Positions 1-13,148 of a stretch of DNA of 64,000 bases are shown in pieces. The notes beneath the pieces were generated by a model that ran no database searches, was not told the DNA's origin, and saw only the letters and a list, made by a program, of their open reading frames with translations. The translations under genes and the position numbers were made by a program. Source of the stretch: Opisthocomus hoazin. Its lineage: Eukaryota; Chordata; Aves; Opisthocomiformes; Opisthocomidae. The DNA lies in contig NC_134429.1 of assembly GCF_030867145.1 (NCBI RefSeq), forward strand, positions 18,089,115 to 18,153,114. Direction: 5' to 3'. Position 1 is the stretch's first letter. Every line of letters begins with the position of its first letter.

Positions 1-2005
1 TTTAGTGACCCAGCTCACAGCAGCTGGGGGGATGTGTCCAAGCCTCAGGAAACCTTTAACTGTCCTTTCACCCACAGTCCCTGGGACAGTCCCTAGTCTC
101 CCACAGGTAGGAAGGCTGGAAAGTAGTACCCCTCTCTGATACCCTTGTGAATTGCCTTCTGGCCCCTGCAGACCAGAGAGCAGGGGGGAAAAGAGTGTAT
201 AAAGCCACACTACAGATTCAAGCTAGCAAGAAATTAATCTGAATTCTTCTTGATTTCACCTCTCTGCACTCTAACTCCTTTGGTTGTTATATAGCAGCTT
301 GTCCTTCCCACTTCAGGCTTCCCTCCCCTCAGCTGTATTAATTAAAAATCCCCTAACCACCACCCCACTAACTCTGAAAGGTAGTATCAGTGCTCATCTT
401 AAAGATGTTCCTATAAAGGTTCACTGTCCAAGCAAGGACCAAATGGTCAATCCAGCACTCCTCCCTGCTTTTGGAAAAGACGCTACCCAGGACAGTTTCA
501 TTTTTTTCAACTGCAGGGTAACAACGACAGGCAGCAGAGCTGAGAACGAACTTTCAGCTCTTTCTCAGCCAGTCTTTAAGGCTACCAGCAAAAACAATGC
601 CACGGGTCAGCAGTGTCCCTGACAGGCAACGACACACCGAACCAGCGTTTCAGGCTGGCTCACTAGTATGGGTAGGTGTGGGTCAAGTCTTGCACCAATT
701 CAAGAGGGACAGTTTTCAACAATGTGCAGGCAAGCCCCTACTCTCTCCCTGCCACGTGCTTAATCAGCCCATAGTGCCAGATTAAATAAAAGCCCAAGAG
801 AGCGCAGGACTCCCTTAAGTACACCCTTTCCAAACAATTTTGCAGGCCCATGTCTTCCCCAGAATTGCATCAAGAATTTGAGATTACACTTAAGATGCCT
901 CAGCTCCAATTTGCGTTTGTTTCAGACAAACTTGCAAGGCCCAGGTCACCTCCTCTTTTGCACAGATGAAGCAAGATGTGCAAGCCCCAAAACAAGGACA
1001 GAAGTCCTCGATTGCAGCTACTGGACCAAACCTTTTAGCAGGGACTTAAGCCACAGCTGGGCACGGTAGAGCTCTCCCAGCTCTCACACTAGGCCACCGA
1101 GGTGTACCAAGAAGCTCTGTCCTCAGCTTCTCTTGCACAGAAGAGATAAGCAATCTGCTCTTGTAATCACCTTCCACTTCTACCCACTACTCAATTTAAC
1201 TTTATTGGCTTATTACTTGGATTTGTATATTTTGGTTGTGCTGCTGTCATTTAAAGTTCCTACAATCCTCCCCCAGCTGTGAAATTAAGAGGATTGAGGT
1301 CTTGTCTGGGCCAGGACTGAGGGTGTAAGTAGCCAATGCAATCCAATTAGGGCATATGCAGCCCAGACTTCATTTATTCCCATGTCTGAAGAGCCAGGAG
1401 ATTTAACTGGTCACCAATCCTACCACGTTTGCGAGCAGCTGAACAATTAATCTAGGAGACTGTTTTGCTAAACATGAATAAAGACAGGATTAGCAATCTG
1501 ACTCAGATTTCTGAGGTCAGACTGGAGGTGGCTGAAATCAGGGCTGCTCCCACAAGGTCTGAGCTGCTTTGTTCAATTAAGTCCTTTAAATAGTATGGAC
1601 TCCACTCGAAACATGCACACATCAGGGTGGTTCCTAATCTGCTTTACCTTGAGGTTTTGCAACAGAGGCTGCAAACAGCAGCTTCAGAGTGGAAAAAGAG
1701 TGACCAAGGCAGAAGATGGAAAACGAATCAAAAACTCTTGTAAACTAGGGAGAGAGAAATGACTCCCGCTATGCAGCTGTCTCTTCTCTCCTTCCTTGCT
1801 GAAATTCCAAACACAGGCAGCTACAAGGTGATCTCTGAAGCTCCCAGCCCCTGGCAAAAAACTCCTTGTCACATTATGAAACAGGTCAGACAAGTACTGA
1901 CACTTTAGAGACATCACCAAAAGCCTCAAGTGGCTGCCGTAATTATCCCCTCTCCACACATTCCCCACAGGAGGGTAAACTCCCTCCACACTGACGGGTA
2001 CCTAC
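1..2005 (-). other. NOC2L intron 10 (partial)
   Basis: No exon with Noc2 similarity, no CR1 and no RNA gene was recognised here. The short open frames have no flanking signals. The sequence is of moderate GC, in contrast with the GC-rich KLHL17/PLEKHN1 side. Confidence 0.6.
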
Positions 2006-2194
2006 CTTCTTCTTTATCGTCATTGCACTGCGCAAGTGAATGGCAAGCTGACGGATATAGATGAAGGCATGCTGGTAAGAGATGTGTGTGTCCACGGCAT
2101 ACATCTCTGCCAGTGTGCGCTGCATGAAGTTGATCATGGGCAGGACATTGGGAGAGGTGAATCTGGAATTCTTCACAAACGCAATGTACATTTG
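2006..2194 (-). CDS. NOC2L: NOC2L coding exon 10 (last one inside the window)
   Basis: Exactly 63 codons (residues 333-395): [20 protein letters not shown] and [20 protein letters not shown], ending KKK at a GTAGG donor. In the family the next residues are of the type ETYQSVYNWQ; no such exon was found between 1 and 2005, so it should lie before base 1. Confidence 0.96.
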
Positions 2195-5100
2195 CTGCGC
2201 AGGAAAGAAGATACAACAACATCAAAAATAAAAAACATTATTTCACTAACCTTTTCTGCCCATGTATGTCCAAACCAGGGGTAAAGCGTTCCTTTTATAG
2301 GTCAATTCAAAGGAATATGCAAAAATAATAATCCAGCCTGCTCCTTCTTCAGGGGAGATGGGAAAGATTCACAATCTTTTTGCACTTACACATTGTTTAG
2401 CTCAGAGCATGGAGATGCCCCTGCAATTGCTTCTTCTCTGCAAGAAGAGGGGAACTGCAGGATGGCTTTGAGCCATACCTGCTTATGGTTGGTCACAGTT
2501 CTCTTTCTGTAACAGTGGTACCCAAGGAAACTACACTTGGGAACCTCAGCTGTCAGCTGAAAGATCAGGGCAGCTCACTAGCACCGAGCACTGTGTCAGC
2601 ACTTGAGCACAGCCCTCAAGAATCTGGAAGATGAGCCTTCATCTAGTATACAGATGAGTAACAGAAGCCTTCCCTGCTAAGACCCTGTGTCCCTCCAGCA
2701 GGAAGGAAGCAAGATATCACTCTAAACTAACAGAATTCCTTCCTTGTTTAATTTTCTGGATGTAGCCAGCATCACCTCCAGCACCTACCCTACTTACTAG
2801 GCTGCAGCTCATGCTCTAAGGTCTTCATATATCACATGAGAATGAAAAGCTGTGGAGTACAAGTACCAGCCTTACCTTGAGCAAGGGACTTAGGTACACT
2901 TCTTTCTTGTGGCGGCAGATCTTATTCAGCACCAGGAAGGCCAGTACTCTCACTGTTTCCTCACCTGTGCTCCACAAATTAATTGCTTGCTGGAACAGAA
3001 AATGAAAAGACACAGATAAGTGAAGGGACAAAGAGCTCCTTCCTGGTTAGGCAGGCCTGAGCTTCCCTCTTGCACACCAAAAAAAGCAAGCAAGGAGGAA
3101 GATGACAAAGATGGCAGGCTGTATTGTCACAGAATCAGTCACAACACCACCAGCAGTCATTCTGCCCTCATACTCTAGCTGTGAGACCCCACAAAAGGCA
3201 AGGTTGATGTTTCCACAATCAATAAAGGAAACTGTCCAAAACTAGCATCTCTGAAAAATACATACACTTTTATTCATGTGCCTAAATATACATTTGAGTT
3301 TCTGAGCATAGCCACCAGCCTGCGCATGCAACTCAATCTCCTCGGCTTTGCAAAGCTTCCTCACCATCCCCTAGACAGCAACACCACACTAGATTACAGG
3401 TTTGGCCAATACATCTTCCAGCCCAACAGAAAAAGTAATTTTTATGTCTTACACTGAACTCTGCAGAATACAACACTGCAATTACACTCCAGTTCTCACC
3501 ACAAACATAAAATTCTAGTTTCGCAAAGAATGCTATTAAAGATGCACTTGTCTCTGGAGAGGGGACACCAGGGTTTGATTTCTGAATTTATCAGTGCTAT
3601 TTCCCTCTGGGCAAATAGATTGCAATTCCTGAGACGCATCTACTGGTGGTAGTTCTGACTCCATTCCAGTTCCCTGCACATTCACTCTGTTAATGCAAAC
3701 GACAGAGCAGCAGCACGGTTTGGAGCCAGAGACAGGACCTGTGTATGGCAGCACTTCTGCTGAGACATATCCTTGCTCACTCTGGTACAGACATGATGAC
3801 GAGCACCCAGAGCACCATAAAAATATCTACACCAGCTGTAGAGGGGTAGGTTGATCTATGTAGAGGTCTGGGCTAACAGACCACCCACCATTGCCGTGTA
3901 AACTCATTAATCCGAGTTTTACACATCTCTGCATTGCATAAAGCAATCATGTCTAGGTCACCTCCCTCAACTTCTTGAGGAACAAACGGATAGATTTTGA
4001 TCTTTGCAGGCCTGGCTGCATTTGCCTGTTCAGAGTACGGATTCACTTGGAACATGGCTGGCCCTGACAGGAAGCATCTGGTACAGCAGGACCACAATCA
4101 TAGCTGACGTCTCCAAAAACCAGTTACCTTATCTGCACTGATGAACTCTACAGGAATGATTCCAGCCACAGGGCTGAAAAAGCCTACTCATAAATCCCTA
4201 CTGTAGCAGTGAGCAGACTGTTACTCCTTCAGATGACGTGTACCAGCCTCCCAACGCTGTATACCCGTCATCTTTATCATCAAAGGGTTCCCAGCCTCAT
4301 TTAAATGTTGTGTTGCAGCTTTTCATTTAAATGTCACCCTGCTGCCCTCTTCCTCTCTTCCACACCTCCTTTGTTGTTCTTAAGTGCTCAGCAGTTGTGA
4401 CTAAGTTTCTGCAAAAATATTCCACCCCCAGCTCTCGAATGAAATACTATCACAGACAGACACACAGTCTCAGCACGCAGGCAGCAATTACTCCATCTGC
4501 CACCAGGAAGCAGACAGCTTCCCCAGAACACCTGCGTGTCACTGCATGGGGATTAGCAGCAGCTACACGCAGAGCCACATGCCCACCCACCTCAGCGTGA
4601 CAGCACTTCATGGCACCTACAAGTCCTGTAGGAAAGGCAGGAGCCCTTTCCAGGACCAAAAGAAAAGCAAGGGAAAAGGAGTACAAGGGATTGAACTGCC
4701 ATGGGATCCAGCCCAAATACCACAAGAGGCTCATCTGCAGGGGTAAAGGAAGTGCCTCACATCCAAATGAGATATCACAGCACATTACCTTACCTTGAGG
4801 AGTACACGGCACTGCTTTGGAAAGGACAAATAATAAGGCACTGTGGAAACGACGTGCTGAAGGACTGCTGCACCGACTGAGGCTTCTGTTAAACAAGACA
4901 GGAGCTATGGAGGGAAAGCAAAATACGATCCCATTTAGTGTGTACTCCTCCTCATCTCTACCATTAAGCATCTGCATTTTGCCTTTTCCAAGTATTTCTA
5001 TGTTAGCAAAGAACTGGAAGAGCAGCCTTCCCCAGTAAGATCAAAGAAACCCCTAAAAGCTCTATCAGACACATGGCAGGTTAAATAACTCCCTTGAAAG

Positions 5101-8100
5101 TACACCATCCAGGCAAATGTGAGCTCAGGCTACTGGACTTGGACGGCTAATGGCACCTGAGCTCATCACATGAAACCTCATTTGTGTATGCTGCAAAAGC
5201 TAAGTCTATATGCAGTTTAGAGACATCTTACAGATGGCATGATACCAATGCCTCTGTCACCTCACTACAAATGGTCAATACACAGTGAAGACACCCTCCG
5301 TCTACACAAGGCTTGGAAACGGACCATCTCAGCTATCTGATGACTTACTGGATTTCACTAAAATTTTTTTAATGGGAAACTGGAATAGAATCACAGAATC
5401 CTCACAGAATGACCTTAAAGATCATCTAGCTCCAGCCCCCCTGCCATGGGCAGGGACACCTTCCACCAGCCCAGGTTGCTCCAACTCCCATCCAGCCTGA
5501 CCTTGAGCACTGCCAGGGAGGGGGCAGCCACAGCTTCTCTGGGCAGCCTGGGCCAGGGCCTCACCACCCTCAGAGTGAAGAATTTCTTCCTTACAGCTAA
5601 TCTAAAATGAAATACTGTTGGGTATCAAGAGGTTAACTCCAGCTCAAGGAGAAGGTTAGACAAACTATTTAAGAAACAACATCTTGGCATTTCCAGATTG
5701 TTCAGCTCAGTTCACATGGAGCCAAACTCAGAGATATTTGCAGTTTCTAATTTGAAGACAATGGTGAGCTCGAAGTCACTTTGAGAGAGGTTCTGCCTGA
5801 TGCAGAGGCCCCTCTTGCCTGCAATCTCAGTTGCTCGAAGAAGAGGCATTTTTTCTACTTTTAGTTTTCCTCCTCATTCTTCTCCTCGTACTGCAAAGAT
5901 TCTGGACTGAGCGGGTCTCCTTTACGAAGTCCCTCACACACCAAAAGGAAAGGAGAAGATATTGTTCAGAAACTACTACACCAGAAAACCAGTAGTAAAG
6001 CCTGGGACTGGGGGCACTCAGAAGTAAGCACAGGACCAGCGATTACTTCAGTGGCACTGCATTGCCAGCCTTTCCTTTTCTACTGCAATCTTCTGCTGCT
6101 GGCGAGAGGCACCACCACTTGAGGAAAAAACAGCTCTACTGATCAAAGTGCTCTTTCTGCTAAGTCATTCTGCCAGCTTACAGCTAAGAGACATCAGCGC
6201 TCTCACTTTCTTTCCTTATATCCCCTTCCTTCAGCTTCTGAAGAGTATTTCAATGTTGTTGGGGTTTTTTTTTTGTAATATTCCAAATTTGGAGATGCAT
6301 GATGAGGCAATCTAAAAGAAAAATTAATTGAGAGTGGGAATTTACTTCAGAAATAATCCATGAATTGTCTCTGAAACACCAGACACCAGCAACTTTGGAT
6401 GGATGGGTTATCCTAGTGGGATGGAACATACTCGGAGATGTCATATGTGAGGTTACCATCATCATCTTAAAATTTACTACTAGAAGTAGAAAGGTTGTAG
6501 CGCCAAAATTTGAATTAAAGATGCAGAATGCAGGAGTACAGCACTGCAAACTACTTTAAAGCCCACTAAATATTAATTTGTCGGACAAATTAAGACAGAA
6601 AGAACTGCCAGAACGTTAACCCAGCCCTTCTTTACAGGACCAACCATACCATGGACCTCCAAATGGCTAGTTAGACCAAATACTTCCAAAACAAGACAGG
6701 GAACTGGATGGACACACAAACTCAGATGCTCAAGGCTTCGAGACTCAGTGAGATTTCTTTTGCCCACTATAATCTCAGCCAATAAGTCTTATTTATTCTT
6801 CTCTGCAGAAGAAAGCATAGAAACCAACATACCAAGAAAGCACAGAAACAATATAGATACCAATATACCCAAGGTTCCCAGTATCGTGATGACTAGGTAG
6901 TCACCCTCACACTGGAGTAACTGTCTTTTCAAGAGCAAAAGCACCTGAGGCTACATTGTTACTTGCTTTATCATCTTGTTTTCCTCTCCTTTTAGCAGTG
7001 GTGCTTACAGATGCAAAAGCCCACCTGCCTCATTCCAAAATACCCTGAACAAAAGCCCAGCAACGCACAGCATGACCCCAGTAACACAAACACGCTGAAA
7101 TTTCTTACTTGTATGGTACAGCTGAGGTACACTTTTACGTCCAGTCGCAGCTTGCTCCAAAGTGGGCTGGTAGAAGGAAGGACCATTCTGGAAATGAGCA
7201 AGACTTGTGTTTAGCTTTAAAAAAACCCCAGCAAATAAACTAGATTTCAGCAGCAGAAGGAACGCGAGTCCACTTCCTCAATATGGCCAGTGAGTAAAAA
7301 CAACTCCTTGCAAAGCGAGAAGTAACAATTCTGTCACAAGTGAAAAGAAGTAATTTACTCTGTAAAAACTGCCTGAAGCACAGCATTAGAAAATTCCATT
7401 CAAAGAGATTCCCAGCAGAGTACCCAGATCTCTGGGAGTGTGATACAGGGAACTGCAACAGCCAGAAAGCCTGGTGGAAACCCAAATCACTGATGTTATC
7501 TTCTAGTCAGGCATTCTGCAGCCACCACTCGAGAACAGAGAAGGCTGGCTTATAGCAAGAAAGTCTATTTTTGGGCTCAAACTAGTCGTGAGACATTTGC
7601 TCAGTCTCTTCTCAGCTTTTGACACTGAACTCATGAGGCGGTGCCCCCAAGCCACCCCAAAATTCAGACACGCTCTGTACAAGTCGGGCATGGGAGGAAA
7701 GCGGCTGGTATTCATACAAAGAACTGCAGTGTACTTCTCAGACCAGGCACCACTGTCAACAACGAATGTAGAGTTTAGCTCACCCTTCCCTTCACCTGTG
7801 ACATGGAAATTAAAATAACTGCTACATAAACTACCTGGAACTGAAAGGTATTCAATTCTCACTCTACCCAGCGATGGGAAAAACAGAAGCGCTCAGACTA
7901 TGAAGCACATAATAAAACTGCATCCAGCTGCAAGACCAGAGAGGGCTGAGGTAAAAAGCTTCTGTGAATGTCTAGTAGGAAACAGACACAGAGGTTAAAT
8001 AAAGCTACTCCAGCTTGCAAAACATACTGGGAACTTCACAGCTTGTTTTATGAAACTGGGCTTATAGTCCCCAGCTGTGGTACTGCTTCATCCAGCAAGA

Positions 8101-11100
8101 GTTCAGATTCCTCCTCTGCAGTCCAATCAAATCGTATCAGCGAATGCGATACACAAGTACTGGACCAATGCTGCCATTCTGGAAAAAAATGAATTGTACC
8201 ATTCTTTGCCCACTTGCATGCTTGTTTTCATTCCATCTATGCTTTAACAGTGAGCTGCTCAAACTCAGAAGATCCAGCCCTCAGACCACCTGACTCTAGG
8301 GCGTAATACAGCTGCTAAGCTTGGATTAACCGAAGTCGCCTACTTGTGATCCTCTGCCTACACAGAGGGAGAAAGCTTGGTCCCTTTTGCTGAAAGCCAA
8401 CTCTCAACGCCTTAGCAGTGCTCCGGAGCACAAGCACATGCGATTCCAGATCTCCTTCTACTGAAGCCACATGTCCTCTGCAAATGGCTGGATATTGCAA
8501 ATGTCTAATATTAGAGAGGACGCCCTTCTGGGGAAGAAAGGAAGTACCTAAGACAACTAGGAATATAATCAGACAACTTTGCTACTGTTTAGGAAGAGCT
8601 GCCATTTTCTTCCAGATTCCAAGGCAGCCTGCAGTTCTGAAAAACCCCAACCAGCTTTCTCTCACCTGCAGTTCTCAAATCTCCTCGGACTTACTTTAGT
8701 TTGTTCTTTGGGGGTTTCAGAAGAAGCAGCTTCTGCAGGCAGCAGAAGAGGTCCCGGACACAGAAGGACACAAGGGCATTGAACACTAGTTAAAAAAAGT
8801 CAATAAAGCATTTGTAAATGATTTTTCATATATTCCTGGTTTCTCAGCTAACCTGAAAAGAGTTCCCCAAGGAAACAAAGCCAGTAATTCCCATAGCAGA
8901 ACTATTCACTTCCACAAGCTACCGGAAAACATCAGTTTGTCTTACCCCACAATTTTTTATCTAAACAACAAGATTACCACTGACAGCTTTCTGCTCTCTC
9001 ACTAAATAGCACCAAGCACAAAAGCAGTCTAACCCTCGACTGGGAGTCTATACCACCATGAATCTCCCCCAAAACATAATGAGAATTAAAGGCACTCTTT
9101 TTAAAAAAAAAAAAGTCCCCAAAATGGACAACACCTGAATTCTACATAACGTCTTGCATTAAGGAGCAAGATTTTACCAAAAGCAATGAAAGAGGCAAAA
9201 AGTCCTATGCCAGGCAAGAAAGGATTAAAGAGAACATGTGGGTTTAAGCAGTCCCACCCCACAGTGCCAGTTCCAGATGGCACACAGTAACAAGCTGATA
9301 AAACAGTGAGAAAGGACCTGCTAATTTAGCGGTAAGAGTAGGCAGGCTGCAGGTCACATCCTCTGAGACACTAAGATGCTTCCCTCTCAGCCATGCTGTT
9401 GCAAGTCTAAAACAGGATTGTTTGCAAAAACGGGAGCAAAAGGGGGCTAGACTGGAGAGAGAGGTCGCATCTGATTTGTTCTACAGGCAGGATAATCCTG
9501 TACAGAACGTGATCTAGACATGCAGTATTTTGAGAGGTCCTGGCAAGGGGAACATGAACTTGACAGTGCAACTGAACTCGGAACTGTTGCGAGGTTACAG
9601 AACACTATTTAGTATGAAGACTTAAAATAGTCTTGTACGATTAGTCCTAATAGGGAACAGTAAGAAGCTGCAGCAAAAGTTGTCCAAAAAAACAGGCACT
9701 GCAAGCACATAAACAGCACCTAACTTCATCTTCACTCTAAGAAGTCTGGTGAATGAAGAGTGGTACTTTCCTCAGCAGTCTGCAAGCCCAGCTGCTCCAG
9801 GCACGCACACCAAAAGGTATGCTCACCCACTGGGACACTGGAAGAGATACTGCTGCACAGACTCTCCACCAGGAAGAAGCTAAGCTACTTAAGTGAAATG
9901 AAGCCTATGAAAGGGTAAGTTAAGTCCTGCCAGTACTTATCCCCGCTCCTTTCCAACAGCTAAACCTTCCCTACCACGACTCCCCTTCTCTCACAGAAGT
10001 AGTACAATGACCGACTCACCTGCTGCATCAGTGACTTGAAACTTGCTGGGATCAGCCCCACCACTATCTCCTTTGGTGGTTGCCACACATGCTTTAAAGG
10101 CTTGAGTGATTTCATGGAAAAGTTTTGGCGTTAGCCTTCCCTGGGGAAAGAAGAAAAAGGATTGCTGAGGGGAAAAAGCAAGCAATATTCTGAAACTCTG
10201 AAGCACTTTACTAGGACAGGAGTATTCGAATTCATTATAAGTTTGATTGCAAAAATAGCTCCATCCTACAGCACAAAGAAAAAACATCAGTGTTAACAAA
10301 TGCTAGTGGCCTTCACTTGCTCTAAAATGGGCTTCTAGGGCTTTTAATTAGTTGGGGGTGGAGAAGTAATGAATCAGCTGCAAGCAATTTGACCTTTCCC
10401 TCCCCCTCTTAGTCAGAAGCAGCAAGCCTACTCAAAATGTGACTAAAAATGTTCTTGGAGCCAGCAAAGGCACAATGCTTAGCAAGAGAATGCAAAGAAG
10501 CTAACCATTCTGACCTCTTCTGAGCCACACAAGTCTCTCTAGCTTCTCCCTCAGATGGAGCACAAGCAATCTATTATCTTGCAGCCCCAGCAAAAATTGC
10601 AAAGCCAAGTCATGCTGAATTAACAAGAGCTCTAGGAGTACGACCTTGTATGTAGGACATACATCTTCTCTGTAGATTTTTGTGAAAAGTGAACAAATTA
10701 AGAGTTGTTCTTTTAGAGGCAGCAACACATGTGGAAGAATGTTTAAAGGAAAATGCTCAGGTGCCTTGTGTTCCAACTCCCTGCTCACCTCTGCAGCTTT
10801 TTTCCATTCTTCAACCATCTTCAAGCTCACATGGATGAAAGAAACTCTTTTCCGTTTGACTGTTTCCTGTTCTTCATCATCATCTTCATCACTTGCTTCC
10901 TAGAGAAGTCAGTACCAAGACCGAGAAAAAGCTTACATACCTCTTTTCTGGCCCGACCTTTTTTGCTGAGTAGCTACTGAAAAGGAAGGCTGGCAAGCAG
11001 CAGTGAATTTTATTAACGTTGTTATCAGCAGCTTATGTAAAGCAGTACCCAAATTACAGATATTACAAATTGCAGAACAGCTACTTAAGCCTTGCAGCTT

Positions 11101-12807
11101 TACTACATAAATACAATGTGCAATAATGTAAAACATCAAGGAGAGGGCATATCACTAGAAGCAAAACAAACTCTTACTGGGAAAGGAGACACCAAACCAA
11201 AGCCACAGAGAAAACACACTCCAAGGCTCTGCTTTCACCAGCCTTAAACACCTCATGCTCAGTTAAAACCCACAGCTGACTTCTGGATTACAATCCCCTA
11301 CACCTGCAGATGATCTCTGCAGAAGCTCCGCCCCACCCACCTGTGCCCCCATAAGCCCACACATACTTAGGTCTTGCACTGAAACTCAAATACTTGACAT
11401 GTGAGTAATTGAAATCATTGATTTCAGCACACCAGAATAGGGCCTAGTACCTCCAGTGTATCAGGTGGTATGTGCACCCCCTCCTCCTCATCAGAAGTGT
11501 CTGAAGCATCAAAATTCAGCAGTGTGCGATCGTTTTCCTCCAAAAACTTATAAAACTCAGGATCTTTGTCCTTCAGCCGGGAGAGCTGATCTTTATGTTC
11601 AGATGCCTTTCCCTTCTTCCTGCTAGATAAGAATTAACATGCATTTATTTATTGCTCAAACTTCTGCTGATGCTGTAAGAAAAGCAAGCAACTTCTGGGC
11701 ACTAAAGCACACCTGGGGCTAATTTGACTGGTGAGGGATTTATCAGGGGTGTGGCCGCAGTTCTGTATCCCATTTAACACCTGCTCTAGAGGACATGCAA
11801 AAGGTTATTTTCCTTGAGCACTAAGGAACGTTGACAACAAACTATCAGGTTGCATTGAGATACCAACCATATGCCACAAAAATATCTTGCAAAACCAAAA
11901 AAATCTGTGTCTCAATTTCTCAGAATTACTCTCACAAGGTTGTTATACTGCAAGCCATACTGCCACAGAAATCTGACAATGAAAGCTTAGCAAAATCTGG
12001 TCTGGTACTAAGGGATTGTTTTGGCTTGTAATAACGATTAACCACACCTAAGAACTACTTCACCATTTTCTATCTGCGGATACTCCAACGTCTTTCAGCA
12101 AGAGCAAATAGACACAAACTGAGGAAAAAAAAAGGGAGCTTTCTCTGACTCCAATATACCCTGTAAAAGGTTAAAAGCATACACGAGCTTTTTTGCGCTG
12201 CAGTTACTGAATCGACACAGGTACAACGGCAAACCCGACTGCCCTGCACCCTGTGACCCCTCCGCGGTGTTGAACGCAGTCCCAAAACGGGCTCATTCCA
12301 CGACAGACACGAGAACCAAGTCCCGCCGTTACTTCTAAAAACAGGCAAAAGGGAAAATAAACCCAAGCAAGCCGGGAACGCGCCCGAAGCGAGCAGGGCC
12401 CTCACCTGGCCGCCGACGGGGCCTGGAGCGGCGGCCGCGGCCTCCCGTCCTTCCCGTTCTGCCGCCGCCGGGCCGCGGGCCCCTTGCCGGGCCTGGCGGC
12501 CTCCTCCTCCTCCTCCGGGCCGTCGTCAGGCTCCGACTCGGAGCCGGCAGCGAGGAACTGGTCCAGGCTCAGCTCCGCCAGGTTCCTGCGGGCGGTGAGG
12601 TGAGAGGGAAGGGGGAAGCTCAGCGGGCAGCGCCGGGCCTGCCCCGCTCACCGAGGCCTTGGCGCCGGCGGCGCGGGGCTGAGGAGCCGCAGCGGGGCCG
12701 GCAGCGCCCCGCGGTCCTCCCCGACGCTCCTGGGGCCGGTCCCCGCCGCCTCCCCGGCCCGCCTGCCCGCCCTCCGCCGCCGCTCACCTCTTCCCGACGG
12801 CCGCCAT
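2006..12807 (-). CDS. NOC2L: NOC2L, NOC2-like nucleolar protein (5' ten exons, 3' end outside window)
   Basis: Noc2-family protein. In the family it works in the nucleolus in 60S ribosomal subunit assembly with NOC1/NOC3-type partners, and in vertebrates it also acts as an inhibitor of histone acetyltransferases that binds p53 (established knowledge). Ten exons join in one open frame: 12788-12807, 12406-12585, 11451-11619, 10789-10899, 10020-10140, 8695-8785, 7109-7187, 4794-4904, 2876-2989 and 2006-2194, giving 395 codons of the usual roughly 750. The start [20 protein letters not shown] matches the known N-terminus. An acidic/basic linker (residues about 25-150) precedes the Noc2 helical-repeat domain, whose recognisable blocks are [41 protein letters not shown] and [17 protein letters not shown]. 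All introns are GT-AG. Head-to-head with KLHL17 and probably sharing its CpG-island promoter. The remaining C-terminal exons lie before base 1. Confidence 0.95.
2876..2989 (-). CDS. NOC2L: NOC2L coding exon 9
   Basis: Exactly 38 codons (residues 295-332): [20 protein letters not shown] then [10 protein letters not shown], strongly conserved in the family. Acceptor ttctgttccag, donor GTAAGG. Confidence 0.96.
3873..4097 (-). other. Unexplained 74-codon open frame inside NOC2L intron 9
   Basis: An open minus-strand frame with protein-like composition, including [20 protein letters not shown] and [15 protein letters not shown]. It is not part of Noc2. It could be a remnant of a retroelement Gag-like region, an old retrocopy, or chance. 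No partner fragment or LTR was seen next to it. Low confidence in any identity. Confidence 0.25.
4794..4904 (-). CDS. NOC2L: NOC2L coding exon 8
   Basis: Exactly 37 codons (residues 258-294), containing [20 protein letters not shown] and [13 protein letters not shown]. Acceptor ccatag, donor GTAAGG. Confidence 0.94.
5384..5608 (-). mobile_element. CR1 LINE fragment, 3' end, in NOC2L intron 7
   Basis: Reads on the plus strand as agaatcacagaatcctcaca, then the antisense of the CR1 3' end (ggcagcctgggccagggcct, ccctcagagtgaagaatttc). Because the cacagaat motif comes first, the element lies on the minus strand, in the sense direction of NOC2L. Only about 225 bases remain; older and more diverged than the copies further right. 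Confidence 0.85.
7109..7187 (-). CDS. NOC2L: NOC2L coding exon 7
   Basis: Encodes [20 protein letters not shown] and then LSCTIQ, ending in phase 0. Acceptor tttccag, donor GTAAGAA. Confidence 0.94.
8695..8785 (-). CDS. NOC2L: NOC2L coding exon 6
   Basis: Encodes [20 protein letters not shown] followed by a Lys-rich tail. Acceptor aactag, donor GTAAGTCC. The 91 bases restore the phase left by exon 5. Confidence 0.94.
10020..10140 (-). CDS. NOC2L: NOC2L coding exon 5
   Basis: Residues 161-200 plus one base; begins [20 protein letters not shown] and ends KFQVTDAA. Acceptor cccag, donor GTGAGTC. Start of the Noc2 domain proper. Confidence 0.95.
10789..10899 (-). CDS. NOC2L: NOC2L coding exon 4
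   Basis: Exactly 37 codons (residues 124-160): acidic [12 protein letters not shown], then a basic KRKR patch and the conserved [10 protein letters not shown]. The acceptor is a short ttctctag, the donor GTGAGC. Confidence 0.92.
11451..11619 (-). CDS. NOC2L: NOC2L coding exon 3
   Basis: Acceptor tagcag, donor GTACTAGG. Encodes residues 67-123 with the conserved block [20 protein letters not shown] and an acidic DTSDEEEG segment. Ends in phase 0. Confidence 0.93.
12406..12585 (-). CDS. NOC2L: NOC2L coding exon 2
   Basis: Acceptor ccgcag ends at 12586; donor GTGAGG starts at 12405. Encodes residues 7-66, starting [20 protein letters not shown] and then a Glu run and an Arg/Pro-rich stretch. 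It lies inside the CpG island. Confidence 0.9.
12788..12807 (-). CDS. NOC2L: NOC2L coding exon 1
   Basis: Twenty coding bases, MAAVGK plus two bases of an Arg codon. The ATG occupies 12807-12805 (minus strand). The donor GTGAGCG follows at 12787. The short first coding exon and its phase agree with the next exon's first base. Confidence 0.9.
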
Positions 12808-13066
12808 GCCGCCCGCCTCGTTCCAACGCGCCCACCGCTTCCGCTCCCAGCGTGCCGCGCGGCTCCGCGGGGCGGGGAGGCCCCGCCCCTGCCCAGCCCA
12901 GGCCCCGCCCCCTCCCGGCGCTCCCCCCCCCATCCCCCGGGTCCGGCGGCCGGGCCGCGGGCTGCCTCGGCGGGGCGGCTGCCACGCGCGTCCGCGGCCC
13001 CCGCAGGACGGGCCCCCGGGCCCCGGTAAGCGCGCGGCGGGGCGGGGCGGGGCGAGCTCCCCTTCC

Positions 13067-13072
13067 CACGTG
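13067..13072. promoter_or_regulatory. E-box CACGTG in the shared promoter
   Basis: Perfect palindromic CACGTG about 260 bp upstream of the NOC2L ATG, next to GC boxes. Such E-boxes are bound by MYC/MAX and USF factors, and MYC control of ribosome-biogenesis genes is established knowledge. Use here is inference. Confidence 0.4.
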
Positions 13073-13122
13073 CGCGGCGGAATTTAACGGCGGGGAAGAG
13101 GGGGGGGGAAGCGCACCGGCGA

Positions 13123-13148
13123 CCCCCTCCCCCCCCCCCCCCCCCCCC
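13123..13148. repeat. Poly-C tract (C5 T C20)
   Basis: A run of five C, one T and then twenty C in the shared promoter. Such a tract is prone to slippage, and its G-rich complement could form G-quadruplex structure. The assembled length may be inaccurate. Confidence 0.85.
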
